From Hymenobacter yonginensis (GTDB lineage Bacteria; Bacteroidota; Bacteroidia; Cytophagales; Hymenobacteraceae): a DNA stretch of 64,000 bases. The stretch lies in assembly GCF_027625995.1 (NCBI RefSeq), contig NZ_CP115396.1:1612001-1676000 (forward strand), written 5' to 3'. The position numbers and the translations under genes were made by a program. Positions 1 through 8,387 of the stretch are shown here, piece after piece (positions within the stretch are counted from its first letter, which is position 1; each line of letters opens with the position of its first letter). Under the pieces are notes generated by a model that did no database searches, had not been told where the DNA came from, and saw only the letters and a list, made by a program, of their open reading frames with translations.

Positions 1-138
1 GTGAACAAAAAAGACTTCTCGACCCGTCTGGGTCTGCTGAAGCTTGTTGGTAAGCGTCGTCGCATGCTGGACTACCTCCAGCACCGCGAAATCAACCGCT
101 ACCGCGCCATCATCAAGGAACTGGGCATTCGTAAGTAA
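1..138 (+). CDS. rpsO: 30S ribosomal protein S15, C-terminal part
   Basis: The open frame enters from the left edge and ends at the TAA at 136-138. The 45 visible residues include KDFSTRLGLLKLVGKRRRML and LGIRK, the typical C-terminal half of S15, which binds 16S rRNA in the small subunit. The true start lies outside the window; the GTG at base 1 is only an internal valine codon. A terminator follows, then pnp, reproducing the widespread rpsO-pnp order. Confidence 0.95.
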   Translation: MNKKDFSTRLGLLKLVGKRRRMLDYLQHREINRYRAIIKELGIRK

Positions 139-150
139 GCCCAATGCCTG

Positions 151-195
151 GAGCAGGGAGCCTTCCACCCCGGAAGGTTCCCTGCTCTTTTTTTG
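151..195 (+). terminator. Rho-independent terminator of rpsO
   Basis: A long stem (GAGCAGGGAGCCTTCC pairing with GGAAGGTTCCCTGCTC) is followed by seven or more T. It starts 12 nt after the rpsO stop codon. Confidence 0.9.
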
Positions 196-266
196 TCCGA
201 AACCAAGTGCACCATTTGCTAGGTTCGGACGTTGATTTCTCAGAATATGATTTTTTAGAGCAAAAT

Positions 267-290
267 GGGGCCGCTGCCGGCCCCGTTTTT
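267..290 (+). terminator. Second hairpin plus T-run in the pnp leader (possible attenuator)
   Basis: GGGGCC-GCTGCC-GGCCCC followed by GTTTTT forms a compact intrinsic-terminator shape that ends about 45 nt before the pnp start. rpsO already has its own terminator upstream, so this may be a backup terminator or a control element in the pnp leader. I saw no clear TAnnTTTG promoter between the two hairpins. Confidence 0.55.
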
Positions 291-334
291 ACGGCTGCTC
301 GCCCGCTGCACGCTTTCCACAAGCACCCTCTCAG

Positions 335-2494
335 ATGCCCAATTACACCGCGGTTACCAAACACATTACGCTGCCCGACGGGCGGCAGATTTCCATCGAA
401 ACCGGCAAGCTGGCCAAATTCGCCGACGGTGCCGTAGTGGTGCGCCTCGGCGACGCCATGCTGCTGGCAACGGTCGTGTCGCAGCCCAGCTCGCGCGGCG
501 ACGTGGACTTCCTGCCCCTGTCGGTTGACTACCAGGAGAAATTCGGTGGTGCCGGCAACATTCCCGGCTCGTTCCAGCGCCGCGAAGGCCGCCTCTCGGA
601 TTACGAAATCCTGGTGTGCCGTATCGTAGACCGTATCCTGCGCCCGATGTTCCCCAAGGACTATCACTACGAGGTGCAGGTGATGATTACCCTGATTTCG
701 GCCGATAAAACCGTGCAGCCCGACGCCCTGGCCGCGCTGGCCGCCTCGGCTGCCCTCTCGATTTCGGATATTCCCTTCGCTGGCCCCATCTCGGAGGTTC
801 GCGTAGCCCGCATCGACGGCAAGCTGCAAATCAACCCCCTCACCGCCGACATTGCCCGCGCCGACATCGACCTGATTGTAGGGGCCACGGCTGATTCGGT
901 AGCCATGGTGGAAGGCGAAATGAACGAAGTGAGCGAAGAGGAAATGGTAGAAGCCATTGCCTTCGCCCACGAAGCCATCAAGGAGCAGGTGCGCGTGCAG
1001 CTGGAGCTGGCCGCCGAAGTGGAGAAATCCCACGTGAAGCGCGAGTACCCCAAGTACGAGGAAAACGACGACCTGAAAAAGCGCATCCACGAAGGTGTAT
1101 ATGAGCACGCCTACAAAGTGGCGCACTCGGGCAACCCCAGCAAGGCCGGCCGCAAGGAAGGCTTTAGCGCTATCAAAAAGTCGTTGACCGAGAAACTGCT
1201 GGAAGAGCAGCCCGAGCTGGACATGAAGATGTTCGGCCGCTACTACTCGTCGGCTGAGAAAAAGGCCATCCGCGACATGATGATCAAGGAGCGTACCCGC
1301 CTCGACGGCCGCGCCCTGACAGAAATCCGTCCGATCTGGAGCGAAGTGAACTACCTGCCCGGTGCCCACGGCTCGGCCCTGTTCACCCGCGGCGAAACCC
1401 AGTCGCTGACCACCGTAGCCCTCGGCACCAAGCTCGATGAGCAGATCATCGACACGGCCATGACCTCGGGCTACAGCAAGTTCATGCTGCACTACAACTT
1501 CCCGGCCTTCTCGACCGGTGAGGTGAAGCCTAACCGCGGCCCCGGCCGCCGCGAAATCGGCCACGGCAACCTGGCGCAACGCTCGCTGAAGAAGGTAATG
1601 CCTTCCGACGACGAGAACCCCTACACCGTACGCATCGTGTCGGACATCCTGGAGTCAAACGGCTCATCGTCGATGGCCACGGTGTGCGCTGGTTCGATGG
1701 CCTTGATGGACGCGGGCATTCCGGTGCGCGCTGCTGTTTCGGGCATTGCCATGGGCCTCGTGCAGGACAAGGAAACCGGCGAATACGCCGTGCTTTCGGA
1801 CATCCTGGGCGATGAGGACCACCTCGGCGACATGGACTTCAAAGTAACCGGCACCGAGAAAGGTATCGTAGCTTGCCAGATGGACATCAAAATCCAGGGC
1901 TTGAGCGCCGAAATCATGACGGCTGCCCTGCACCAGGCCCGCGAAGGCCGTCTGCACATCCTGCGTGAGATGGCTAAGACCATTGCTGCGCCGGCTGCTG
2001 AGCTGAAGCCGCATACGCCTCGCTCGCACAAAATGCTGATCGACAAGGAGTACATCGGTGCCGTTATCGGACCCGGTGGCAAAGTCATTCAGCAGATCCA
2101 GAAGGACACCAACGCCACGGTTATCATCGAGGAGAAGGACGAGAAAGGCCACGTGAGCATCTACGCTTCCAATCAGGAAGACATGCAAGCCGCCATCGAC
2201 CGGATCCGGGCCATTGCGGCCACGCCGGAAGTGGGCGAAACCTACAAAGGCAAGGTGCGCAGCATCCAGCCCTACGGTGCCTTCGTGGAAATCATGCCGG
2301 GCAAAGATGGCCTGCTGCACATTTCGGAAGTATCGCACGAGCGCCTCGCCGCGCTGGAAGGCGTGCTGGAAGTAGGGCAGGAGATTGACGTGAAACTGCT
2401 CGACATCGACAAGAAAACGGGCAAATACCGCTTGTCGCGCAAGGTGCTGCTGCCGAAGCCGGAGCGCGCTGCTGATTCCAACGGCGCAGCGTAA
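335..2494 (+). CDS. pnp: Polyribonucleotide nucleotidyltransferase (PNPase)
   Basis: This is the phosphorolytic 3'-5' exoribonuclease of RNA turnover. At 719 residues it is the usual length for the family. It carries two RNase PH-like domains (the second has the RGETQSL and [15 protein letters not shown] motifs), a KH domain with the GPGG loop near residue 575, and a C-terminal S1 domain starting near residue 633 ([17 protein letters not shown]). The ATG at 335 gives the standard N-terminus. It follows rpsO and precedes rpoD, and a T-run hairpin in its leader may control it. Confidence 0.98.
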   Translation: MPNYTAVTKHITLPDGRQISIETGKLAKFADGAVVVRLGDAMLLATVVSQPSSRGDVDFLPLSVDYQEKFGGAGNIPGSFQRREGRLSDYEILVCRIVDRILRPMFPKDYHYEVQVMITLISADKTVQPDALAALAASAALSISDIPFAGPISEVRVARIDGKLQINPLTADIARADIDLIVGATADSVAMVEGEMNEVSEEEMVEAIAFAHEAIKEQVRVQLELAAEVEKSHVKREYPKYEENDDLKKRIHEGVYEHAYKVAHSGNPSKAGRKEGFSAIKKSLTEKLLEEQPELDMKMFGRYYSSAEKKAIRDMMIKERTRLDGRALTEIRPIWSEVNYLPGAHGSALFTRGETQSLTTVALGTKLDEQIIDTAMTSGYSKFMLHYNFPAFSTGEVKPNRGPGRREIGHGNLAQRSLKKVMPSDDENPYTVRIVSDILESNGSSSMATVCAGSMALMDAGIPVRAAVSGIAMGLVQDKETGEYAVLSDILGDEDHLGDMDFKVTGTEKGIVACQMDIKIQGLSAEIMTAALHQAREGRLHILREMAKTIAAPAAELKPHTPRSHKMLIDKEYIGAVIGPGGKVIQQIQKDTNATVIIEEKDEKGHVSIYASNQEDMQAAIDRIRAIAATPEVGETYKGKVRSIQPYGAFVEIMPGKDGLLHISEVSHERLAALEGVLEVGQEIDVKLLDIDKKTGKYRLSRKVLLPKPERAADSNGAA

Positions 2495-2512
2495 GCGCTG
2501 CCGCCGAACTTT

Positions 2513-2555
2513 CGCGGGTACCGGGGTGTTGCTTTCAACTGACCCGGTACCCGCG
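2513..2555 (+). terminator. Hairpin after pnp
   Basis: CGCGGGTACCGGG pairs with CCCGGTACCCGCG across a loop of about 16 nt, starting 19 nt after the pnp stop codon. Only TTT follows, so termination may be partial. The stem could also protect the 3' end of the pnp mRNA. Confidence 0.5.
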
Positions 2556-2627
2556 TTTGGGTATCCCTCGTATACCGGACCAACACGACCTTACTAGCAT
2601 CAACAACTCAACTCTCTCGCGCCCGCA

Positions 2628-3491
2628 ATGAGACAGCTAAAAATCAGCAAGCAGATCACCAACCGCGAAAGCCAGTCGCTGGATAAATACCTCCAGGAGA
2701 TTGGCAAGGTGGATCTGTTAACCCCCGACGAGGAGGTAACGCTGGCGCAACGCATCAAAGAAGGTGACCAGCAAGCGCTGGAAAAACTCACCAAGGCTAA
2801 CCTACGCTTCGTGGTGTCGGTGGCCAAGCAGTACCAGAACCAGGGCCTGAGCCTGGGCGACTTGATCAACGAGGGCAACCTCGGCCTGATCAAAGCCGCC
2901 AAGCGATTCGACGAAACCCGGGGCTTCAAATTCATTTCCTACGCCGTATGGTGGATTCGCCAGTCGATTCTGCAGGCTCTGGCCGAGCAGAGCCGCATCG
3001 TGCGTCTGCCCCTGAACCGGGTTGGCTCGCTGAACAAAATCAGCAAGTCGTTCTCGGAACTGGAGCAGAAGTTTGAGCGCGAGCCCTCGCCCGAGGAAAT
3101 TGCCGAAGTACTGGAGTTGACTACCTCGGAAGTGGTGGATACGCTCAAGATTTCGGGCCGTCACGTATCGGTGGATGCGCCGTTCGTGCAGGGTGAAGAA
3201 AACCGCCTGCTCGACGTGCTCGAAAACGAGGACGAAGAATCGCCCGACACCGGCCTGATGAACGACTCGCTCCGCAAGGAAGTGCAGCGCGCCCTGAGCA
3301 CGCTCACCAAGCGCGAAGCCGACGTCATCACGCTTTACTTCGGCCTGAACGGGGAACACTCGCTCACGCTGGAAGAAATCGGGGAGAAGTTCAACCTGAC
3401 CCGCGAACGGGTGCGCCAGATCAAAGAGAAGGCCATCCGCCGCCTGCGCCACACCTCGCGCAGCAAGGCCCTGAAGCCGTACCTGGGGTAA
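2628..3491 (+). CDS. rpoD: Primary sigma factor, RpoD/SigA family (short Bacteroidetes form)
   Basis: This sigma-70 factor directs RNA polymerase to housekeeping promoters. At 287 residues it lacks the long region 1.1 and the spacer of proteobacterial RpoD, as is normal in Bacteroidetes. Visible are region 1.2 ([20 protein letters not shown]), region 2.3-2.4 ([17 protein letters not shown]) and region 4.2 ([20 protein letters not shown]). It matches the TAnnTTTG-type promoters seen elsewhere in the window. Confidence 0.96.
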   Translation: MRQLKISKQITNRESQSLDKYLQEIGKVDLLTPDEEVTLAQRIKEGDQQALEKLTKANLRFVVSVAKQYQNQGLSLGDLINEGNLGLIKAAKRFDETRGFKFISYAVWWIRQSILQALAEQSRIVRLPLNRVGSLNKISKSFSELEQKFEREPSPEEIAEVLELTTSEVVDTLKISGRHVSVDAPFVQGEENRLLDVLENEDEESPDTGLMNDSLRKEVQRALSTLTKREADVITLYFGLNGEHSLTLEEIGEKFNLTRERVRQIKEKAIRRLRHTSRSKALKPYLG

Positions 3492-3511
3492 GTAGTTCTA
3501 CCCCGCAGCAG

Positions 3512-3541
3512 AAAACCCTGGCCTTTGGTTGGGGTTTTTTG
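3512..3541 (+). terminator. Probable terminator of rpoD
   Basis: AAAACCC pairs with GGGTTTT and runs into a six-T tract 20-50 nt after the stop codon. The stem is short and its loop rather long. Confidence 0.5.
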
Positions 3542-3669
3542 TTGAATACGTGTCGGCGGCCTCCGTATTATCCTGCTTTCCCGGCGTTTCGGACAAAGTG
3601 GCCGATGTGCGGAGTTGGCGCAATTTTCGGCAATACGGAGTCGCACCGGATGAAAACCCGGGACGCGTG

Positions 3670-3677
3670 TACTTTTG
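3670..3677 (+). promoter_or_regulatory. Bacteroidetes -7 element upstream of trxB
   Basis: TACTTTTG matches TAnnTTTG exactly. It lies about 57 nt before the preferred trxB start, so the transcript would have a leader of roughly 50 nt. No convincing -33 TTTG was found at the usual distance. Confidence 0.45.
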
Positions 3678-3733
3678 CATCCCAATCTTAACCCTTCATG
3701 GCGCTGGCGCAAGCTGCCGCCACCTTCACTTGT

Positions 3734-4681
3734 ATGGCGACTACCACCCCGGAACACATTAAGTGTCTGATTATCGGCTCCGGCCCGGCCGGCTACACGG
3801 CGGCTATTTACGCGGCCCGCGCCAACCTGAAACCCGTGATGTACCAGGGCCTGCAGCCCGGCGGCCAGCTCACGATTACCAACGACGTCGAGAACTTCCC
3901 CGGTTACCCCGACGGCATCATGGGTCCCGAAATGATGGAGGACCTCAAGAAGCAGGCCGCCCGCTTCGGCACCGATATCCGCTACGGCATTGCCACCTCG
4001 GTGGACTTCTCGGGCCACCCGCACCGCGTGACAGTGGATGAGAAGGTGGAGCTGACGGCCGATACCATCATTATTGCCACCGGGGCCTCGGCTAAGTGGC
4101 TGGGGCTGCCCTCGGAGCAGCGTCTGAACGGCTCGGGTGTATCGGCCTGCGCCGTGTGCGACGGGTTCTTCTACCGCGGCAAGGACGTGGCCATTGTAGG
4201 TGCCGGCGACACGGCAGCCGAAGAGGCTACCTATCTGGCCAACCTGTGCAACAAGGTGTACATGATTGTGCGCAAAGGCGAGATGCGCGCCTCGAAAATC
4301 ATGCAGAAGCGCGTGACCGACAACCCCAAAATTGAGGTGCTCTGGAACACGGTAACCGATGAAATCCTGGGCGAGCACGCCGTAGAGGGCGCCCGCGTGA
4401 AAAACGTGCTGGACGGCACCACCCGCGACCTAGCCATCGAGGGCTTCTTCGTAGCCATCGGCCATGACCCGAACTCCAAGATCTTCCAGCCCTACCTGCA
4501 CCACGATGAGCAGGGCTACCTGAAAACCATTCCTGGCACGGCTAAAACCAACGTGGACGGTGTATTCGCCTGCGGCGATGTGCAGGACTACACCTACCGC
4601 CAGGCCGTAACGGCCGCCGGTTCCGGCTGCATGGCCGCCCTCGACGCCGAGCGCTACCTGGCCGCGCTGGGGGACCACTAA
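3734..4681 (+). CDS. trxB: Thioredoxin-disulfide reductase
   Basis: This flavoprotein passes electrons from NADPH to thioredoxin. It has the N-terminal FAD motif GSGPAGYTAA, the redox-active CAVC motif, the NADPH-binding GAGDTAAEEA and a C-terminal FAD motif (VFACGDV). The start at 3734 (MATTTPEHIKCLIIGSG) is preferred over the in-frame ATG at 3698 because it gives the usual length (315 residues) and places a 50-60 nt leader after the TACTTTTG element. Confidence 0.96.
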   Translation: MATTTPEHIKCLIIGSGPAGYTAAIYAARANLKPVMYQGLQPGGQLTITNDVENFPGYPDGIMGPEMMEDLKKQAARFGTDIRYGIATSVDFSGHPHRVTVDEKVELTADTIIIATGASAKWLGLPSEQRLNGSGVSACAVCDGFFYRGKDVAIVGAGDTAAEEATYLANLCNKVYMIVRKGEMRASKIMQKRVTDNPKIEVLWNTVTDEILGEHAVEGARVKNVLDGTTRDLAIEGFFVAIGHDPNSKIFQPYLHHDEQGYLKTIPGTAKTNVDGVFACGDVQDYTYRQAVTAAGSGCMAALDAERYLAALGDH

Positions 4682-4682
4682 A

Positions 4683-4801
4683 AGTGAATGAGCGAGTGAG
4701 TGAATGCGTGAGTTAAGCGGGCGTCACACTATCCTCCGGGATGGGACGTTGAGCTTACTTGCTCATTCACTCACTTGCCCAATCACTCTTTCACTCATTA
4801 A
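4683..4801. repeat. Facing short-unit repeat element, period 8 (trxB / M23 gap)
   Basis: The left arm starts 1 nt after the trxB stop codon and reads as 8-nt units: AGTGAATG, AGCGAGTG, AGTGAATG, CGTGAGTT. The right arm is roughly its reverse complement in 8-nt units: GCTCATTC, ACTCACTT, GCCCAATC, ACTCTTTC, ACTCATTA. A unique spacer of about 40 nt separates them. Together they fill the gap between the two genes. Confidence 0.75.
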
Positions 4802-4823
4802 TTTTTTGCCCTTGCTCCATTTT

Positions 4824-5960
4824 GTGAAACATTGGCTGCTGCCGCTACTACTGATCGGGCTGTTTTTAGGCTTGCCCGGCCAGCTGCTGGCCCAGCGACG
4901 CAAAGCGCCAGAGCCGAAGGCAAAAGCCGGCTCTGCGGGCAAGCGGAGTGATTTCTTCCGCATCAAATCTCCCACCATCCGCTACGTGCGGCCCGATACC
5001 ACTATTCTGATCCAAACGGAGGAGCTGCCTGAGGAGGGCTCCGACGCCGCGAAGTCCATCTTCTTCAACCCCGCCAAAAAGCTGTCCATTGTGAGCGAGG
5101 ACACTACCACGCTCAACGAAGGCGGGCAGGAGATTGTGGAGATGTCGGAAGAGGTGAAAATCGACTCTTCCTGGATTAAGGTGGCCGGCTACTATGCCAT
5201 CTGGGACACCCACAACATCAACCCGTACCGCGTAGACGGCCGCCGGTTGCGCGACACGCTGAACCTGCGCCTGACCGAGCCGGAGCGTCAGCGCTTCGCC
5301 AAAATGCCGTTGGTAAAAACCCCGCTGACCTCGGATTTCGGGTTCCGGGGCTACCGCTGGCACTACGGCGTGGATCTGGACCTGGAAACCGGAGACTCCG
5401 TGAAAGCCGCCTTCGACGGGGTGGTGCGCATTGTGAAGTGGGACGGCTCGGGCTACGGCAACTACGTGCTCATCCGCCACTACAACGGCATCGAAACGCT
5501 GTACGGCCACATGCAGAAGTCGCTCGTGACGCCGGGCACATTTGTGAAGGCCGGCCAGCTGATCGGCCGGGGCGGCAGCACCGGGCGCAGCAGCGGCTCG
5601 CACCTGCACTTTGAGGTGCGCTACGAAGGCAACCCCATCGACCCGGAGCAGATGTACGACTTCCCCGACTACCGGTTGGTGAAGGACAATTTCCAGATTA
5701 CTTCCGGCCTGTTTGCGTACTACAGCAAGTCGCTGAAGTACCGGGGCGGCAGCGTGCCGGGCGCGGCCAGCGGCAGTAGCCGCAGCAGCGCCAGTAGTGG
5801 CAAACCCACCCAGGCGCGCCGCATTGTGTCGCACAAAATCCGCAGCGGCGATACACTGTCGGAAATTGCCGATAAATACGGCGTGTCGCAGGCCCAGATC
5901 CGGCGCCTGAACGGTGGCACCGCCGTGCTGCGCGTGGGCCGGACGCTGCGGATCAAGTAA
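4824..5960 (+). CDS. Secreted M23 metallopeptidase with C-terminal LysM domain
   Basis: This is a probable peptidoglycan endopeptidase acting in the periplasm or envelope. Starting at GTG 4824 gives a good signal peptide (short basic n-region, LLPLLLIGLFLGLPG, then LLAQ); TTG 4806 is the alternative, while the ATG at 4704 would place the signal deep inside. The M23 domain shows HYGVD and HLHFEV, the zinc and catalytic residues, at about residues 175-270, so it looks active. A serine-rich linker leads to a C-terminal LysM (RSGDTLSEIADKYGVS). The length is 378 residues. Confidence 0.9.
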   Translation: MKHWLLPLLLIGLFLGLPGQLLAQRRKAPEPKAKAGSAGKRSDFFRIKSPTIRYVRPDTTILIQTEELPEEGSDAAKSIFFNPAKKLSIVSEDTTTLNEGGQEIVEMSEEVKIDSSWIKVAGYYAIWDTHNINPYRVDGRRLRDTLNLRLTEPERQRFAKMPLVKTPLTSDFGFRGYRWHYGVDLDLETGDSVKAAFDGVVRIVKWDGSGYGNYVLIRHYNGIETLYGHMQKSLVTPGTFVKAGQLIGRGGSTGRSSGSHLHFEVRYEGNPIDPEQMYDFPDYRLVKDNFQITSGLFAYYSKSLKYRGGSVPGAASGSSRSSASSGKPTQARRIVSHKIRSGDTLSEIADKYGVSQAQIRRLNGGTAVLRVGRTLRIK

Positions 5961-5970
5961 ATAGCGTAAG

Positions 5971-6053
5971 AGCTGAATGGTTAAATGGCTGGTCGTTCAA
6001 CGAATCGTCGGAACAGCCAGCCATTTAACCATTCAGTTTTTCAACCATTCAAG
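5971..6053. repeat. Facing short-unit repeat element, period 8 (M23 / bshB1 gap)
   Basis: CTGAATGGTTAAATGGCTGG at 5973-5992 is perfectly complementary to 6017-6036 (20 bp). The units are 8 nt (CTGAATGG, TTAAATGG; on the right CAGCCATT, TAACCATT and CAACCATT). The central palindrome TCGTTCAACGA at 5993-6003 recurs at 26621. The right arm ends 3 nt before the bshB1 ATG. Confidence 0.8.
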
Positions 6054-6056
6054 TAA

Positions 6057-6776
6057 ATGAAACTAGACATCCTGGCTTTTGGGGCGCACCCCGATGATGT
6101 AGAAATGTCAGCAGCTGGTACGCTGCTGGCCGCAGCAGCGGCGGGCAAGAAAATTGGCATCGTCGACTTTACGCGGGGTGAGCTGGGCACGCGTGGCACG
6201 CCCGTTACCCGCGCCGAGGAAGCCGCCAATGCCAGCCGCATTCTGGGCCTGCACGCTCGTGAAAATCTGGGGCTGGCCGACGGCTTTTTCCGCAACGACC
6301 GGGAGCACCAGCTGCCGCTGATTGCGGCCCTGCGGCGCTACCAGCCCGATGTGGTGCTCTGCAACGCCATTACGGACCGCCACCCCGACCACGGCCGCGG
6401 CGCCCAGCTTGCCTCGGATGCCTGCTTTCTGAGCGGCTTACGCATGATTGAGACGCTGGGCGAAGACGGCCAGCCGCAACTGCCCTGGCGCCCCCGCGTG
6501 GTGTACCACTACATCCAGGACCGCCAACTGCCATCTGATTTCGTGGTGGATATTACGCCGCACTGGGTGAAGAAGTGGGAGTCTATTCAGGCCTATCAGA
6601 CCCAGTTTTTCAACCCTAGCCTCGACCAGCCACAGACCTACCTTTCCAGCCAGGAGTTTGGCAAGTTTATGGAAGCCCGCGCCCGCGAGTTTGGCCACCT
6701 GATCGGGGTGGAGTTCGGCGAAGGCTTCACGCGGCAGCGGCCCGTAGGCGTGCGGGAAATTTCGGACTTGATATAG
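6057..6776 (+). CDS. bshB1: N-acetylglucosaminyl-L-malate deacetylase, bacillithiol pathway (BshB1)
   Basis: This zinc-dependent deacetylase of the LmbE/PIG-L family makes GlcN-malate, the second step of bacillithiol synthesis. It has the N-terminal zinc motif AHPDDVE, the TRGELGTRGT stretch typical of BshB1, and RHPDHGRGAQL. The length of 239 residues is normal. It implies that the cell uses bacillithiol as its low-molecular-weight thiol. bshA and bshC are not in the window. Confidence 0.93.
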   Translation: MKLDILAFGAHPDDVEMSAAGTLLAAAAAGKKIGIVDFTRGELGTRGTPVTRAEEAANASRILGLHARENLGLADGFFRNDREHQLPLIAALRRYQPDVVLCNAITDRHPDHGRGAQLASDACFLSGLRMIETLGEDGQPQLPWRPRVVYHYIQDRQLPSDFVVDITPHWVKKWESIQAYQTQFFNPSLDQPQTYLSSQEFGKFMEARAREFGHLIGVEFGEGFTRQRPVGVREISDLI

Positions 6777-6795
6777 CGTAACGCCTTTTACCACC

Positions 6796-6859
6796 AAAAC
6801 GATACCGCCCCGGTCGTCCGACAGCCCTTGCTGCCCGACGACCGGGGCGGTATCGTTTT
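6796..6859. terminator. Bidirectional terminator between bshB1 and the USP gene
   Basis: A perfect 23-bp stem (AAAACGATACCGCCCCGG... with its complement) surrounds an 18-nt loop. The stem carries AAAA on its left and TTTT on its right, so it can serve both converging genes. Confidence 0.85.
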
Positions 6860-6874
6860 GATTGCCGCCAGCCG

Positions 6875-7804
6875 CTAAGCCGGCCGGGCAGATTGGAGGA
6901 GAAGATTGGCTTGCATTTGTTCACGTGTCAGGCGCTCGGCGCACTTGCCGCAGCATACCGTGTAGGCTGGCGTGCCGGCGCTCCGCAGCACCAGCACCGG
7001 AATACGTGTGTGGTAAGCCTGCGTGGTGGTGTAGCAGGCATCGAAGTAGCGCAGTAGCTCGGCGCGGCTGGCGGGCGCTATGATGAGCAGCTGCGCCTGC
7101 TGGCGCGCGCAAAAATCACTCACGCCTTCCAGCGCCGACTCGTCTTCGAGCAGGTGGGTGTGCGCGTGGGGCCAGGTTAGCTGACGCAGGGCACGGGTCT
7201 GGGCCTGCTTGAGAGCAAGGCGCCGGCTGCGCTCGGTGGGGGCGTAGAACTGCACCAGATCCAGGGTACCGGGGAAAGCCTCCGCCAGGGCCGACAGCCG
7301 CGGGAGCGTGTGGAGCGGGAGCGTGCTGAAATCGGCGCTGAACACCAGCCGGCTGGGCAACGGGCGGCGGCCGGGCGGCACCACCAGCACGGGGCAGGCA
7401 ATGAGGTCGGCAATGGCGGCGGCGTGGTTGCCGGGCGCTTCCTGGCGGCCGCAGTCCACGTGCTCCAGGCTCATCACCACCAGTTGGGCGGCGCAGCGCG
7501 CTGCTTCGGCGGCAATGTGGTCGTGGAGGCAGCCACGGAGCACGCGGTAGTGGTAGCGGATGCGGCGGCCGTCGTGGCGGGTAAGCTGCTGGTAGCGCAG
7601 GCGCTCCACGAGGCTGCGCAGGCGCTGTTCTTCCGCGGCCAAGTCGGCACCAGACGGGCTGGTAGGCGCGGCAGCATCGGCCGCGGGCGGCTGGCAGTAG
7701 AGCAGCACAATTTCGGCCGGCCAGCGCACGGCCAGCTTGTTGGCATAGGCGAGCAGGTGTTCGGCCGAAGCCGTGTGGTCGAGGGGAACGAGGAGCGTGT
7801 TCAT
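6875..7804 (-). CDS. Tandem-domain universal stress protein with C-terminal cysteine cluster
   Basis: Starting at ATG 7804 gives 309 residues beginning MNTLLVPLDHTASAEHLLAY. There are two UspA-like domains; the first ends in PVLVVPPG and the second in PVLVLR. A C-terminal tail carries CCGKCAERL, a CxxC that could bind metal or form a disulfide and is absent from the other three USPs here. Such proteins support survival under stress, often by binding nucleotide; the G-2x-G-9x-G motif is not intact. Crp/Fnr-type palindromes lie about 400 nt upstream. Confidence 0.85.
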   Translation of the reverse strand: MNTLLVPLDHTASAEHLLAYANKLAVRWPAEIVLLYCQPPAADAAAPTSPSGADLAAEEQRLRSLVERLRYQQLTRHDGRRIRYHYRVLRGCLHDHIAAEAARCAAQLVVMSLEHVDCGRQEAPGNHAAAIADLIACPVLVVPPGRRPLPSRLVFSADFSTLPLHTLPRLSALAEAFPGTLDLVQFYAPTERSRRLALKQAQTRALRQLTWPHAHTHLLEDESALEGVSDFCARQQAQLLIIAPASRAELLRYFDACYTTTQAYHTRIPVLVLRSAGTPAYTVCCGKCAERLTREQMQANLLLQSARPA

Positions 7805-7846
7805 AAAGCAAGCGTCAGGCAATCGGAAGGAAGCAGGTAGAAGTGA

Positions 7847-8149
7847 CTAGTGGCTACATTGAACGGCCGGTGGTGCAGCCGGCCGGGCTACTTTTGCCGC
7901 AGAGGCGGCGCTCAGATGCGCAATGCCCAGCTTCCGCCGGATAGACGAAAGCTGCTTCCAGCCGGCCTTTGTGGAGATATAGCAGGTGCGCAACCGGTTA
8001 TTTGCCGTAAATACAAACGCTGTTTTGCGTCTGATGCGGTAACTGTGCAATTCCGGGCTTTCGGTCAGCCGGACGCGGGCACCGGGGCAGAAGCTGCCGC
8101 CGTGGACGCAGGCCAGAGAGGTGAGGGGAGTGGCAGGAGCAGTAGGCAT
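7847..8149 (-). CDS. Possible small basic protein (doubtful)
   Basis: A 100-residue frame (ATG 8149; ATG 8176 would add 9 residues) fills the gap between the USP gene and a Crp/Fnr-type palindrome about 55-65 nt upstream of its start, the right place for an activated promoter. The product is rich in Ala, Arg and Ser, has four cysteines and resembles no family I know. The stretch is less GC-rich than its neighbours and could equally be a long USP leader. Confidence 0.25.
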   Translation of the reverse strand: MPTAPATPLTSLACVHGGSFCPGARVRLTESPELHSYRIRRKTAFVFTANNRLRTCYISTKAGWKQLSSIRRKLGIAHLSAASAAKVARPAAPPAVQCSH

Positions 8150-8204
8150 GGGCAAAGGAGCTGATGTCAGCCTCAAAGCTCCTCCGCTTCATGCGCCCAT
8201 CACC

Positions 8205-8240
8205 TGACGAATGTCATGCCCATACCTGATTGATTTCAGG
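8205..8240. promoter_or_regulatory. Two Crp/Fnr-type palindromes
   Basis: TGACGAATGTCA (8205-8216) and CCTGATTGATTTCAGG (8225-8240) both have the TGA-N6-TCA spacing of Crp/Fnr-family operators. They lie upstream of the leftward small frame and USP gene, and downstream of the regulator gene that ends at 8388. The first resembles the sites at 11108, 16401 and 17551. Confidence 0.6.
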
Positions 8241-8387
8241 CGCAGGATATTGCGCAAAAGGGGGCATTCTTTCCCGTGCGGGGTATTATATCCAAAAGCC
8301 GGGTGGACATGGCCTGGTAGCTTGCCGCCGATATTGCCGCAACAGATCAGGGGCAGCACATTGCGGCTGCGGGCTGGGTGGTGCCAG

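Noticed and set aside
113-1579. 488-codon open frame antisense to pnp
   Set aside because: It is a by-product of GC-rich codon use in pnp; the product is low-complexity His/Gly/Val-rich with no motif, and pnp itself is certain.
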